From positions 1-30,995 of the forward strand of contig VBJE01000215.1 of assembly GCA_005879675.1 (NCBI GenBank): a DNA stretch of 30,995 bases, given 5' to 3'. The DNA comes from Chloroflexota bacterium. GTDB lineage: Bacteria; Chloroflexota; Dormibacteria; Dormibacterales; Dormibacteraceae. Every line of letters starts with the position of its first letter. Position 1 is the stretch's first letter. The notes below the pieces were generated by a model. It worked only from the letters and a program-made list of their open reading frames with translations. It made no database searches and was not told where the DNA came from. Of this stretch, positions 7,159 to 15,884 are shown one piece after another. The position numbers and the translations under genes are program-made.

Positions 7159-8421
7159 TTATCGCGCCCCGATCAGCTCTACCCCGCCCATGTAGGGCTT
7201 CAACACGTCGGGCACGGTCACCATCCCGTCCGCACGCTGATACGTCTCGATGATCGCGTCGAGCGTCCGCGGAAGTGCCAGGCCCGACCCGTTGATGGTG
7301 TGGGCGAACTTCGGCGAGACGCCGCGTCCGGGCCGGTAGCGGATGTTCGCGCGCATCGCCTGGAAGTCGTTGAACGTCGAGCAGGACGAGACCTCCAGGT
7401 AACGGTCGACGCCCGGCGCCCAAGCCATCAGGTCGTACTTCTTGTACTGCGCAAATCCCATGTCCCCCGTGCACATCGCCAGCACCTGGTAGTGCAGGCC
7501 CAGGCGCTGCAGGATGTCCTCGGCGTCGTGCGTCAGCTTTTCGAACTCGTCGAGCGACGTTTCCGCGGTCGTCACCTTCACCAGCTCCACCTTGGAGAAC
7601 TGATGCATGCGGATGAAGCCGCGGGTGTCCTTGCCGGCCGCACCCGCCTCCGTGCGCCACGACGGCGCGTACGAGACGTACTTGAGCGGCAGCCGTTCGG
7701 CGTCCAGGATCTCCTCGCGGTGCAAGTTCGTCACCGGGACCTCGGCTGTCGGGATGAGCCAGAGGTCTCGATCCTCGACCTTGAACAGCTGATCGGCGAA
7801 CTTGGGCAGGTTCGCCGTCCCGGTCATGGCCGCGCTGTTGACGAGCATCGGCGTCCACAGCTCGACATAGCCGTGTTCTCGGGTGTGCACGTCGAGCATG
7901 AACTGCACCAGCGCCCGCTCCAAACGCGCGCCGTCACCGACCAGGAACGCAAACCGCGATCCCGCAACCCGGGCGGCCCGCTCGAAATCCATGATCCCCA
8001 GCGCCTCGCCGAGGTCGTAGTGGGTGCGAGCCGCAAGGCCGAGGTCGGGCTTGCTCCCCCACTCCCTGATGACGACGTTGTCGGCCTCGGTCTCGCCGAC
8101 CGGGACTGACTCATGAAAGATGTTCGGCACCCGGAGCAGCAGGTCGTCGAGCTCTTTCTTGACCGCGTCAGCCACCGCCAGCTCGCTCTTCGCGGTGTCC
8201 GCCATCTGGCGCAGGCGCTCCTTGAGCGACTCGTCCCGCGTCCTCGCGAACTCCTTCGAGAGCTCGTTCTGCTCGGCCTTGACGGTCTCCGCTTTGTGCA
8301 GGTGTCCGCGCCATACGCCATCGAGGCGCAGGATGTCGTCGATCGGCGCCGGCTCGCCCTTGAGCTGCGCGGCGCGGCGGACGGCATCCGGATTCTTGCG
8401 GATGAAGTCGAGCGAGAGCAC
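7159..8421 (-). CDS. serS: serine--tRNA ligase
   Basis: Class II synthetase that charges tRNA-Ser with serine in the cytoplasm. The 420-residue length is typical. It starts with LSLDFIRKNPDAVRRAAQLKG; residues about 30-100 form the antiparallel coiled-coil arm that contacts the long variable arm of tRNA-Ser. The catalytic core shows IPTAEVPVTNLHREEIL, the motif 2 region SWRTEAGAAGKDTRG then FIRMHQFSKVELVKV, TGDMGFAQYKKYDLMAW and motif 3 NGSGLALPRTLDAIIETYQ. The start is a GTG at 8421 whose first base is the last base of the lysS stop (TAGTG), so the two synthetases are translationally coupled. A longer in-frame extension is antisense-like and Arg/His-rich and was discarded. Confidence 0.97.
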   Translation of the reverse strand: MLSLDFIRKNPDAVRRAAQLKGEPAPIDDILRLDGVWRGHLHKAETVKAEQNELSKEFARTRDESLKERLRQMADTAKSELAVADAVKKELDDLLLRVPNIFHESVPVGETEADNVVIREWGSKPDLGLAARTHYDLGEALGIMDFERAARVAGSRFAFLVGDGARLERALVQFMLDVHTREHGYVELWTPMLVNSAAMTGTANLPKFADQLFKVEDRDLWLIPTAEVPVTNLHREEILDAERLPLKYVSYAPSWRTEAGAAGKDTRGFIRMHQFSKVELVKVTTAETSLDEFEKLTHDAEDILQRLGLHYQVLAMCTGDMGFAQYKKYDLMAWAPGVDRYLEVSSCSTFNDFQAMRANIRYRPGRGVSPKFAHTINGSGLALPRTLDAIIETYQRADGMVTVPDVLKPYMGGVELIGAR

Positions 8422-9803
8422 TAGGACTCGGCCTTCATGACCGGGAACAGGATCACGTCGCGGATGGTCTGGGTGTTGGTCAGCAGCATGACGAGGCGGT
8501 CGATGCCGATGCCGAGGCCGCCGCACGGCGGCATGCCGTACTCGACCGCGCGCAAGAAGTCCTCGTCCATCGGGTGCGCCTCGACGTTGCCGGCCGCCCG
8601 CATCGCGGCCTGCGCCTCGAAGCGCGCTCGCTGGTCGATAGGGTCGGTCAGCTCGGTGAACGCGTTCGCGTACTCGCGGCCGAGGATGATGAGCTCGAAT
8701 CGCTCCACGAACCGCGGGTCGTCTTCGCGCGGCCGCGCGAGAGGCGAGATCTCGACCGGGTAGTCCAGGACGAACGTCGGCTGCCGCAGACGCGGCTCGA
8801 CGTGCTCCTCAAAGAGCTCGTTGAGCTCCTCCCCTACCGCCTGGCGCCCGGTGTGCTCGAGCACCAGGTCGGCCATGCGCGTGCGCCGGAAGGGCGGGGT
8901 GAGGTTGACAGACTCGCCCTGGTAGGAGCCCTCGAGCGGCCGGCCCGCGGCCATCGCCGAGACCACGACGAGGTCTTCGACCAGCTGCATCACGTCCTCG
9001 TAGTCCGCGTAAGCCTGGTAGGACTCGAGGAGCGTGAACTCGGGGTTGTGCCGGGGCGACAGCCCCTCGTTGCGGAACACGCGGCCGATCTCGTACACGC
9101 GCTCGAAGCCGCCCACCAGCAGCCGCTTCAGGTGCAGCTCGAGCGCGATGCGGAGAAACAGGTCGCGGTCGAGCGCGTTGTGATGCGTCTGAAACGGACG
9201 CGCGTGGCCGCCGCCCGGGATCTCCTGCAGGACCGGCGTCTCGACGTCGATGAAACCTCGCTCGTCGAACAGGCCACGAATCGCGGTGATGATCTTCGTC
9301 CGCGCGCGAAACACTTCGCGCACCTCAGGATTCGCGATGAGGTCGACATACCGCTGGCGGTAGCGAATCTCGACGTCCTTCAACCCATGCCACTTTTCCG
9401 GCATGGGCCGCAGCGACTTCGTCAAGAGCTGGAACGATTGGACTTCGACCGTGATCTCGCCCCGCTTGGTGCGAAAGATCGGACCGGCGACGCCGACGAT
9501 GTCGCCGAGGTCGAGGTCCGCGAAGCGGGCGAACTCCTCGTCGCCGAGGATGCCGCGATTCGCCATGAGCTGGATCCGGCCCTGGCCGTCCTGAAGGTCG
9601 GCGAAGACCAGGCCGCCCTGCTGCCTCTTGACCATCAGCCTGCCCGCGACCGAGACCGGAGGGGTGCGCTCGGCGTCGCCGATCAGCTCCTTGGCGGCGA
9701 TGGAGCTGTGGGTGGGTTTGAAGCCACGCGAATAGGGATCGACCCCGGACGCGCGCAGCCGTGCGACTTTTTCCAGCCGGTCGTGCATGAAATCTTCGGT
9801 CAC
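8421..9803 (-). CDS. lysS: lysine--tRNA ligase (class II)
   Basis: Charges tRNA-Lys. The 460-residue protein has an N-terminal OB-fold anticodon-binding domain (about 35-140, VSVAGRLMVKRQQGGLVFADL) and a class II core. Motif 1 lies around FIDVETPVLQEIPGGGHARPF; motif 2 is VFRNEGLSPRHNPEFTLLESY; motif 3 is GGLGIGIDRLVMLLT near the C-terminus. The usual GGAxARPF is GGGHARPF here, a small variation. The start is a GTG at 9803 (MTEDFMHDRLEKVARL); ATG 9788 is a plausible alternative and neither has a strong Shine-Dalgarno. It lies 19 bp downstream of the MBL gene and overlaps serS by 1 bp. Confidence 0.97.
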   Translation of the reverse strand: MTEDFMHDRLEKVARLRASGVDPYSRGFKPTHSSIAAKELIGDAERTPPVSVAGRLMVKRQQGGLVFADLQDGQGRIQLMANRGILGDEEFARFADLDLGDIVGVAGPIFRTKRGEITVEVQSFQLLTKSLRPMPEKWHGLKDVEIRYRQRYVDLIANPEVREVFRARTKIITAIRGLFDERGFIDVETPVLQEIPGGGHARPFQTHHNALDRDLFLRIALELHLKRLLVGGFERVYEIGRVFRNEGLSPRHNPEFTLLESYQAYADYEDVMQLVEDLVVVSAMAAGRPLEGSYQGESVNLTPPFRRTRMADLVLEHTGRQAVGEELNELFEEHVEPRLRQPTFVLDYPVEISPLARPREDDPRFVERFELIILGREYANAFTELTDPIDQRARFEAQAAMRAAGNVEAHPMDEDFLRAVEYGMPPCGGLGIGIDRLVMLLTNTQTIRDVILFPVMKAES

Positions 9804-9822
9804 GACCGGAAAAGATTAGAGG

Positions 9823-10671
9823 CTAAAGCGCGAGCTCCTGCTCCTCGGCGGCCGGGAACGAGTTCACGTCCGCGCCGCCCGACGCGCGGTGATTGCCCAG
9901 CGCCTGCTCGATCAACGCGTCGACGTCGGTGTCCGAGTGGAGCGGGTCGTGGTGGAAGAACGCGAGCTCCTTCACCCCGGCCTGCTCGGCCAGGGACAGC
10001 GCCTCCTCGTACGTCGAGTGCCCGAACCCCGCGTGGGTCTTGTACTCCTCCTCGCTGTACTGCGCGTCGTGGACGAGAAGGTCGGAGTCGCGACACCAGT
10101 TCGCCAGGTCCTTGAGCGTCCCGTTCGAGCCGTTGGCGAACAGCGCGATCTCGTTGTCGGTGGCGAACGTGAAGCGGGACGTGCCCTCGTCGATCCGGTA
10201 GCCGAACGTGGGTATCGGGTGCATCAGAAGGTGCGGCGTGATCCGCAGCGCGCCCACCTCGAAGGTCTCGCCCGGGTTGCGCTCGATGAACTCCATCTCG
10301 GCCGGCATGTGGCTCAGCCGCACCGGAAAGTAGGCCGGGTCGGTCTGGTCGGCGAAGGCGGCCTGCAGAGACTTCGCCGAGCCGGCAGGCCCGACGATCG
10401 TGAGGTGCGTCCCAGGCACGAACGCGGGCAGGAAAAACGGAAAGCCCTGGATGTGATCGAGATGGGTGTGCGTGATCAGCAGATGCGCCTGCACCGGCTC
10501 CGTCGGGCTGAACGCGCTACCCAGCTCGGCGATGCCGGAACCCGAGTCGACGATGAGGAGGTTGTTCTCGTGGTCGCGGACCTCGATGCAGGTCGTGTTG
10601 CCGCCGTAACGGAGGGTGCGCCGACCAGGGGTCGGACGCGTGCCTCGCGTGCCCCAGAACTTGACCCTCAT
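9823..10671 (-). CDS. MBL-fold metallo-hydrolase
   Basis: A 282-residue cytoplasmic protein of the metallo-beta-lactamase fold. It opens with MRVKFWGTRGTRPTPG and TLRYGGNTTCIEVR, typical of the RNase Z/phosphodiesterase-like branch. The metal site HxHxDH is THTHLDHIQGFPFF; further ligands are the His in HLLMHPIPTFGYR, the Asp in LLVHDAQYS and the His in LAFFHHDPLHSD. All expected ligands are present, so a binuclear metal hydrolase is likely, perhaps a cyclic-nucleotide or other phosphodiesterase; the substrate is unknown. The ATG at 10671 overlaps the HD-GYP stop as ATGA. That coupling suggests a functional pair in nucleotide signalling (inference). The frame is open far upstream, but those residues are low-complexity and antisense-like. 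Confidence 0.88.
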   Translation of the reverse strand: MRVKFWGTRGTRPTPGRRTLRYGGNTTCIEVRDHENNLLIVDSGSGIAELGSAFSPTEPVQAHLLITHTHLDHIQGFPFFLPAFVPGTHLTIVGPAGSAKSLQAAFADQTDPAYFPVRLSHMPAEMEFIERNPGETFEVGALRITPHLLMHPIPTFGYRIDEGTSRFTFATDNEIALFANGSNGTLKDLANWCRDSDLLVHDAQYSEEEYKTHAGFGHSTYEEALSLAEQAGVKELAFFHHDPLHSDTDVDALIEQALGNHRASGGADVNSFPAAEEQELAL

Positions 10672-12491
10672 CGCTCGCCCATCGGCTGGTAGATCCGCTT
10701 GCGGACAAAGATGTCGAGGAGGTCTTTGTCCAGCTTGCCCTGTCCCGCCTCGTCGTGCAGGATGTCGAGCGCAACCGTCGGGGGCACGGCCCTCTTGTAC
10801 GGCCGGTCCTGTGCGGTCAGGGCGTCGTAGATGTCGGAGATCGTCATCATCCGCGCCTGGAGCGGGATCTCCTCGCCGGCCAGGCCGCGCGGGTAACCCG
10901 AGCCGTCGAGCTTCTCGTGGTGGCCATACGCGATCTCGGGGATGCCCCGCATCACCGGCGTCCACGGAATCTTGGTGAGGAAATGGAAGCTGTGCGTCAC
11001 GTGCGATTCCATCTCCAGGCGTTCCTGCGGGTCGAGCGTGCCCTTGCGGATGCTCAGAAAGCGAAATTCCTGCGGCTCGAGCATCGGATGCTGACGTCCG
11101 GCGATGTCGTAGTACGTCTGGCTGGCCAGGAACTCGATGGTCGACGCCTTGTCCTCGGGCATGACTGTCGGCTCGTTGGCGGTCACGACGCTTCGCACCC
11201 ACTCGTTGAGCTGCTCGAGCTCCTGCTCGAGCCTGCGATCGATCTCTTCGAGCGCCGCTCCGTCTTTGCCCGCGCGCAGCGCCTCGAGCTTCTCGGTCGC
11301 GTACTTGACCTGCACCGAACGCTCGATGAACTCGAACCGCGCCTGGATGACCTCGAGCTGGCCGGGGACGAGCTTTTTCGCCTTGATCAGGATGTGCTCG
11401 CGCACGCCGACCTTGCCGAAGTCGTGCAGCAGGCACGCGTAGCGCAGCTCCTTGAACTGGTCGTCGCTGATCTTGACGTCGCGATACTTGCCGGTCGCGA
11501 TCTCGTTGACCGCGCGCGCGAGCGACGTCGTCAGGCCCTCGACGCGGCCTGAATGACCGGCGGTGCTGGGGTCTCGTTGCTCGATCGCGGTCACGCTCGC
11601 CTGGACGAAGCCGTCGAACAGCGCCTGGATCGAGTCGATGAGGTTCTTGTTGTCGATCGCCACCGCGGCCTGGCTGGCGATGGACTCGATCATCTCCACG
11701 TCGTCGGGCTGGAAGCTGATCACCTCGGTGTCGACGTTGCCGACGGTGAGGCGCGTCTCGAACCGCCGCTTGGCGTTGATGAGCTGGACCGCGCCGACGA
11801 CGTCGTTGTTGTAGTTGCGCATCGGGACTGTGAGCATCGACTTCGTCCTGTAGCCGAACTGCGTGTCAAAGCTCTTGCCACCGACCGGCTTGCCCGGCGG
11901 AGGCGTGTAGGCGTCTTCGTAGATCTGGCTCGAGCCGATCGACACCGCATAGCCGACGACGGTTTTTTCGTCCACCGGCACGGTGAACGCCTGGTAGGTG
12001 TTCTTGTCGATCGAGTGGTTCTGGCTGGAGGCAAGAAACAGCTTCGGGACGCCGTCCTCGTCCATCTTCAGCCACAGGCTGGCGCCGTCGGCGTGCGTCA
12101 GCTGGCGCATCGTGGTGAGGATGAACGACTGCAGGCGGTCGATGTCCTTCTCGGCCGACAGCGCGACGCCGATCCGGTTGAGCTCCCGGAACTGGCGGTG
12201 GCGGCGCTGAGCCTCGCTCTCCAGCTGCGAGACCTGCTGCTTGAGGGCAACGTTCTCCATCGCCACACGGACGAGCTCCCGGACCGTCGAGGCGGGGGCG
12301 TCAGTCGGCACCTCGATCGAGATCGACTCCAGCTTCGGCGGCGCCTTCTGACCCGGCGCCAGCAGGACCAGGGCCGGCTGCTCGATCGCGGCAGGATCCC
12401 CGAGGTGCTCGGTCTCCAGCCCCGTCGCCCTCAGCCCTTCCGGCTGGTCGCCGGCCAGCACGTACAGATGGAATCGGGGGGCGGTCTTCAT
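10668..12491 (-). CDS. GAF and HD-GYP domain protein (putative cyclic-di-nucleotide phosphodiesterase)
   Basis: A 607-residue cytoplasmic protein. Residues 1-85 resemble a degenerate receiver-like domain, about 90-125 a coiled coil (ALKQQVSQLESEAQRRHRQF), about 130-290 a GAF sensor domain (FGYRTKSMLTVPMRN, VVGAVQLINAKRR), and about 300-607 an HD-GYP phosphohydrolase domain. The HD pair is His356-Asp357 in LLHDFGKVG; HHEKLDGSGYPRGL places GYP at 532-534, followed by IPLQARMMTISDIYDALTAQDRPYK. HD-GYP proteins hydrolyse c-di-GMP or related nucleotides. Here about 175 residues separate HD from GYP, roughly 100 more than usual, owing to a helical insert (about 375-475). The start is ATG 12491 with AAGG upstream, 10 bp after coaX. 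Confidence 0.88.
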   Translation of the reverse strand: MKTAPRFHLYVLAGDQPEGLRATGLETEHLGDPAAIEQPALVLLAPGQKAPPKLESISIEVPTDAPASTVRELVRVAMENVALKQQVSQLESEAQRRHRQFRELNRIGVALSAEKDIDRLQSFILTTMRQLTHADGASLWLKMDEDGVPKLFLASSQNHSIDKNTYQAFTVPVDEKTVVGYAVSIGSSQIYEDAYTPPPGKPVGGKSFDTQFGYRTKSMLTVPMRNYNNDVVGAVQLINAKRRFETRLTVGNVDTEVISFQPDDVEMIESIASQAAVAIDNKNLIDSIQALFDGFVQASVTAIEQRDPSTAGHSGRVEGLTTSLARAVNEIATGKYRDVKISDDQFKELRYACLLHDFGKVGVREHILIKAKKLVPGQLEVIQARFEFIERSVQVKYATEKLEALRAGKDGAALEEIDRRLEQELEQLNEWVRSVVTANEPTVMPEDKASTIEFLASQTYYDIAGRQHPMLEPQEFRFLSIRKGTLDPQERLEMESHVTHSFHFLTKIPWTPVMRGIPEIAYGHHEKLDGSGYPRGLAGEEIPLQARMMTISDIYDALTAQDRPYKRAVPPTVALDILHDEAGQGKLDKDLLDIFVRKRIYQPMGER

Positions 12492-12501
12492 TGGCGGGAC
12501 C

Positions 12502-13281
12502 TTATCTAGCACCCCCGTCTGAGTTTTGAGCGTAGATAAGCCGTAAACCCTCGAGGGTCAGGAGCGGGTCGGTGACCTCGATCACGTGGGTCAGGCCGGC
12601 GACGAGGGGAGCCTGACCGCCGGTGGCGATCACCTTCGCCGTTCCGCCGAGCTCGTCGACCATGCGCTTGACCATGCCTTCGACCTGGGCGACGAAGCCC
12701 CACACGAGGCCAGACTGGATCGAGGCGACCGTGTTCCGGCCGATGACCGAGTCGGGCGCCAGGGGCTCCACGCGCCGGAGCATCGCCGTCTGCGAGACGA
12801 GCGCATCCAGCGAGATCTCGACGCCGGGCGCGATGGCCCCGCCGAGGTAGTCGCCGTCCCCGTTGATCGCGTCGTACGTGACCGCGGTGCCGAAGTCGAT
12901 GACCACGATCGGCCCGCCGTACTTCGTGAAGGCCGCGAGAGCGTTGGCGATCCGGTCCGCACCGACGTCCTTGGGGTTCTCGTAGCGGATGCGGACGCTG
13001 GTCTTGACGCCGGGGCCGACCATCACCGGCTCGCATTTCAGGTAGCGCCGCGAGGCCTCGACCAGGGCCGGGTTGATGGTAGGCACGACGCTCGAGATGA
13101 CCACCCCGGTGACGATGCTCAGCTCGAAGCCCTGCAGCTCGAAGAGCTGACGCAGCTCGACGGCCATCTCGTCCGCGGTGCGTTCGCGATGCGAGGTGAC
13201 CCGCCAGTCGGCCGCGAGCCGTTCGCCGTCGAAGAGGGCCAGCGTCACGTTGGTGTTGCCCACGTCGATGGCCAAAAGCAC
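12502..13281 (-). CDS. coaX: type III pantothenate kinase
   Basis: Phosphorylates pantothenate to 4'-phosphopantothenate, the first step of coenzyme A synthesis. The length of 259 residues is typical. The ASKHA-fold motifs are clear: LLAIDVGNTNVTLALFDG phosphate loop, VVISSVVPTINPAL, YENPKDVGADRIANALAAF, the VVIDFGTAVTYDAI catalytic strand, LGGAIAPGVEISLDAL and VIATGGQAPLVAGL. Type III enzymes need a monovalent cation and are not feedback-inhibited by CoA. It lies 9 bp downstream of argH and 10 bp upstream of the HD-GYP gene. The start is ATG 13281. In the first 20 codons nothing unusual is seen. Confidence 0.96.
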   Translation of the reverse strand: MLLAIDVGNTNVTLALFDGERLAADWRVTSHRERTADEMAVELRQLFELQGFELSIVTGVVISSVVPTINPALVEASRRYLKCEPVMVGPGVKTSVRIRYENPKDVGADRIANALAAFTKYGGPIVVIDFGTAVTYDAINGDGDYLGGAIAPGVEISLDALVSQTAMLRRVEPLAPDSVIGRNTVASIQSGLVWGFVAQVEGMVKRMVDELGGTAKVIATGGQAPLVAGLTHVIEVTDPLLTLEGLRLIYAQNSDGGAR

Positions 13282-13290
13282 GGCCGAACT

Positions 13291-14640
13291 CTACCTTCTC
13301 AGTCGGGCGGCTTCCCGGCGCATGGCCCTCGCCCGAGCCGCGACCCGGCGGGGGTTGGGGGCGCCCTCGAGATCGCGCCGGCGCAGCGACGCGCGCACGT
13401 CCGGGGGAGCGGCAAAGCGGCCGTCGCGAACGGCGTTCCCAACCTTCTCGTGCGCTTTCCGGAAGGGCACGCCCGATCGGACGAGCTCTTCGGCCGCGTC
13501 GGTCGCGAGGAGCGACGGATCAGCAGCGGCGGCGGCCAGGCGCTCCCGGTCGAACTCGAGGTGCTGGACGAGGAGGGCGGCGGCCACCAGCGACTCGAGC
13601 ACGTTCTCGACTGCCGCAAACACCGCCGGCTTGTCCTCCTGCAGGTCGCGGTCGTATGCCAGGGGAAGGCCCTTCAAGACCGTAGCCAGCGCCACGAAGG
13701 CGCCGAGCGAGCGGCCCGCCCGGCCACGCAGCAGCTCCGCGATGTCGGGGTTCTTCTTCTGCGGCATGAGGCTCGAGCCGGTCGAGATCTCGTCGGCGAG
13801 CCTCACGAAGCCGAACTCCGAGGTGGCCCAGAGGACCACGTCCTCGCCCAGGCGGCTGAGGTGGATCGACGTCGACATGCACGCGAACGCGAGGTCGAGC
13901 GCGAAGTCGCGGTCCGACACCGCGTCCATGCTGTTCTCAGTCAGCGCCGGCAGGCCGAGCTCGCGCGCCACCGCCCTCCGCGCGAGCGGGAGCGTGGAAC
14001 CGGCCAGCGCGCCGGAGCCAAGCGGCATCGTGCCCGCCGACTCGAGCGCGTGGGCGAATCGCTGGGCATCCCGGAGCAGCGGCTCTGCGTGAGCCAGCAG
14101 GTGGTGACCGACGGTGACGGGCTGGGCGCGCTGGAGATGCGTGTATCCGGGCATCGGCCACGCGGCGTGCGCCAGGGCTTTGGTGCCGATCGCGTCTATC
14201 AGCTCGGCGAGCGCGTGCCTCGCCTCCCTCGCCGCGTCGCGGCAGTAGAGCCTCAGGTCGAGCGCGACCTGGTCGTTGCGCGAGCGCCCGGCGTGCAGCG
14301 CGGCACCCGCCGAAGTGATCTCGGTCAGACGGCGCTCGATGGCGGTGTGGATGTCCTCGTCGGACGCCTCGAACCTGAAATCTCCTGCGTCTAGCTCGCG
14401 CCGGATCCGGCGCAGTCCTCGTTCGATCGCGGTCAGCTGTGACCTGGAGATGACCTTTGCCCTGGCGAGACCGCGGGCATGGGCCACGCTGCCCTCGATG
14501 TCGTAGGGGTAGAGCTCGTAGTCGAGCTCGAGCGACGAGGAGAAGCGTTCGAGCTGGGGCAGCATCCCGCGCCGGAAGCGGCCGCCCCAGAGCTTGCCGG
14601 ACTTTGCCGCTGAGCGTCCCGCGCGCGCCCGGCCTGCTAT
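13291..14640 (-). CDS. argH: argininosuccinate lyase (start codon uncertain, possibly AUA)
   Basis: Cleaves argininosuccinate to arginine and fumarate, the last step of arginine synthesis. The lyase signature GSSLMPQKKNPDIAELLRG is present, along with TGSRNDQ-type AGRSRNDQVALDLRLY and GYTHLQRAQPVTVGHHLLAH. The first ATG in frame is at 14565 (424 residues), but the conserved family N-terminus GKLWGGRF is encoded just upstream of it (about 14569-14592) in the same frame. No ATG, GTG, TTG or CTG lies between that motif and the upstream stop. The only candidate is an ATA at 14638-14640, which overlaps the argG stop exactly as ATAG and would give 449 residues, closer to the family's ~460. I therefore draw the gene from the ATA. 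Identity is certain; the start is not. Confidence 0.85.
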   Translation of the reverse strand: MAGRARAGRSAAKSGKLWGGRFRRGMLPQLERFSSSLELDYELYPYDIEGSVAHARGLARAKVISRSQLTAIERGLRRIRRELDAGDFRFEASDEDIHTAIERRLTEITSAGAALHAGRSRNDQVALDLRLYCRDAAREARHALAELIDAIGTKALAHAAWPMPGYTHLQRAQPVTVGHHLLAHAEPLLRDAQRFAHALESAGTMPLGSGALAGSTLPLARRAVARELGLPALTENSMDAVSDRDFALDLAFACMSTSIHLSRLGEDVVLWATSEFGFVRLADEISTGSSLMPQKKNPDIAELLRGRAGRSLGAFVALATVLKGLPLAYDRDLQEDKPAVFAAVENVLESLVAAALLVQHLEFDRERLAAAAADPSLLATDAAEELVRSGVPFRKAHEKVGNAVRDGRFAAPPDVRASLRRRDLEGAPNPRRVAARARAMRREAARLRR

Positions 14641-15884
14641 GGCGTCAGCCTCTTGGCGTCGCCGAGCAGCTTGCCCAGCTCACGAGCGTGGAGCTGTCCC
14701 TGCACCCGCGCCGACGTCCGCAGGCCCATGCCCCACAGCTTGATGAAGCCCTCCGCGGCCGACTGGTCGAACTGGTCGCCCTTGCCATACGTCGCGAGCG
14801 CGAGCTCGTAGAGCTGGTGTGGACTCTTGCGCCCGACGACCTGGGACGAGCCTCGATAGAGCTTGAGACGCACGTCGCCGGTGACATGTCGCTGGGTCTC
14901 GGCGACGAACGCGTACAACGCGTCGCGCAGCGGGCTGAACCACAGTCCGTCGTAGACCATCTGCGCCCACTGCTGGGCGACCAGGTCTTTGAACCTCGCC
15001 ACCTCCTTGGGCAGCGTGATGTCCTCGAGCGCCTGATGAGCCTGGAGCAGGAGCACCGCCGCCGGCGCTTCGTAGATCTCACGGGACTTGATCCCGATCA
15101 GCCGGTTCTCGAGGTGGTCAATGCGACCGACGCCGTTCTCGCCGCCAACCCGATTGAGGGCCGTCACCAGCTCCAGGGCCGAGGCGGCCCTGCCATCCAA
15201 CGCGACCGGGATTCCCTCCTTGAAGCTGATCTCGACGTAGGTCGGTTCGTCAGGGCATGCTCGCGGGTCGCGCGTCCAGGCGTACACGTCCTTCGGCGGC
15301 TCTGCCCACGGGTCTTCGAGCACGCCCGCCTCGATCGACCGGCCCCACAGGTTCTCGTCGGTCGAGTACGGCTCGCGGGCGGTCGCGGGGACCTCGATCC
15401 CGTGGCGGGTCGCGTAATCGATCTCGTCGTCGCGGTTCATCCCCCACTCCCGCACCGGCGCCACCACCTGCAGGTCGGGCGCCAGGGCCGCGGTGGTGAC
15501 GTCGAACCGGACCTGGTCGTTGCCCTTGCCGGTGCAGCCGTGGGCGATCGCCTCCGCGCCCTCGCGGCGCGCGACCTCGACCATCATGGCCGCGATCAGC
15601 GGCCGGCCGAGCGCGGTCGCCAGCGGGTACTCCTTCTCGTACACGGCGCCCGCCTGCAGGGACGGCCAGACGAAGAGCTGGAGGAACGGCAGCCTGCCGT
15701 CGGCCACGTAAGCCGCCGAGGCGCCGGTCTTCAGCGCGCGGGCCTGGATGGCGTCGAGGTCCTTCTTCTCGCCGAGATCGACCGTGAACGCGACCACCTC
15801 CCAGCCCTGGTCCTTGAGCCAGCGGATCGCGACCGAGGTGTCCAGCCCGCCCGAGTAGGCGAGCACCAGCTTCCTAGCCGGCAC
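14637..15884 (-). CDS. argG: argininosuccinate synthase
   Basis: Joins citrulline and aspartate using ATP to form argininosuccinate. The length of 415 residues is typical. The N-terminal nucleotide-binding P-loop is LVLAYSGGLDTSVAIRWLK; further conserved blocks are AHGCTGKGNDQVRFD, EYSTDENLWGRS-type EPYSTDENLWGRSIEAG, VGGENGVGRIDHLENRLIGIKSREIYEAP and a C-terminal DVRLKLYRGSSQVVGRKSP. The start is a GTG at 15884, overlapping the argR stop by 11 bp. Its stop (TAG, 14637-14639) overlaps the ATA that may start argH. There is no room for independent promoters, so it is part of the arg transcript. Confidence 0.97.
   Translation of the reverse strand: MPARKLVLAYSGGLDTSVAIRWLKDQGWEVVAFTVDLGEKKDLDAIQARALKTGASAAYVADGRLPFLQLFVWPSLQAGAVYEKEYPLATALGRPLIAAMMVEVARREGAEAIAHGCTGKGNDQVRFDVTTAALAPDLQVVAPVREWGMNRDDEIDYATRHGIEVPATAREPYSTDENLWGRSIEAGVLEDPWAEPPKDVYAWTRDPRACPDEPTYVEISFKEGIPVALDGRAASALELVTALNRVGGENGVGRIDHLENRLIGIKSREIYEAPAAVLLLQAHQALEDITLPKEVARFKDLVAQQWAQMVYDGLWFSPLRDALYAFVAETQRHVTGDVRLKLYRGSSQVVGRKSPHQLYELALATYGKGDQFDQSAAEGFIKLWGMGLRTSARVQGQLHARELGKLLGDAKRLTP

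Noticed and set aside
12586..14394. A 602-codon plus-strand open frame opposite coaX and argH.
   Set aside because: Wholly antisense to two confidently identified enzymes; low-complexity composition and no motif.
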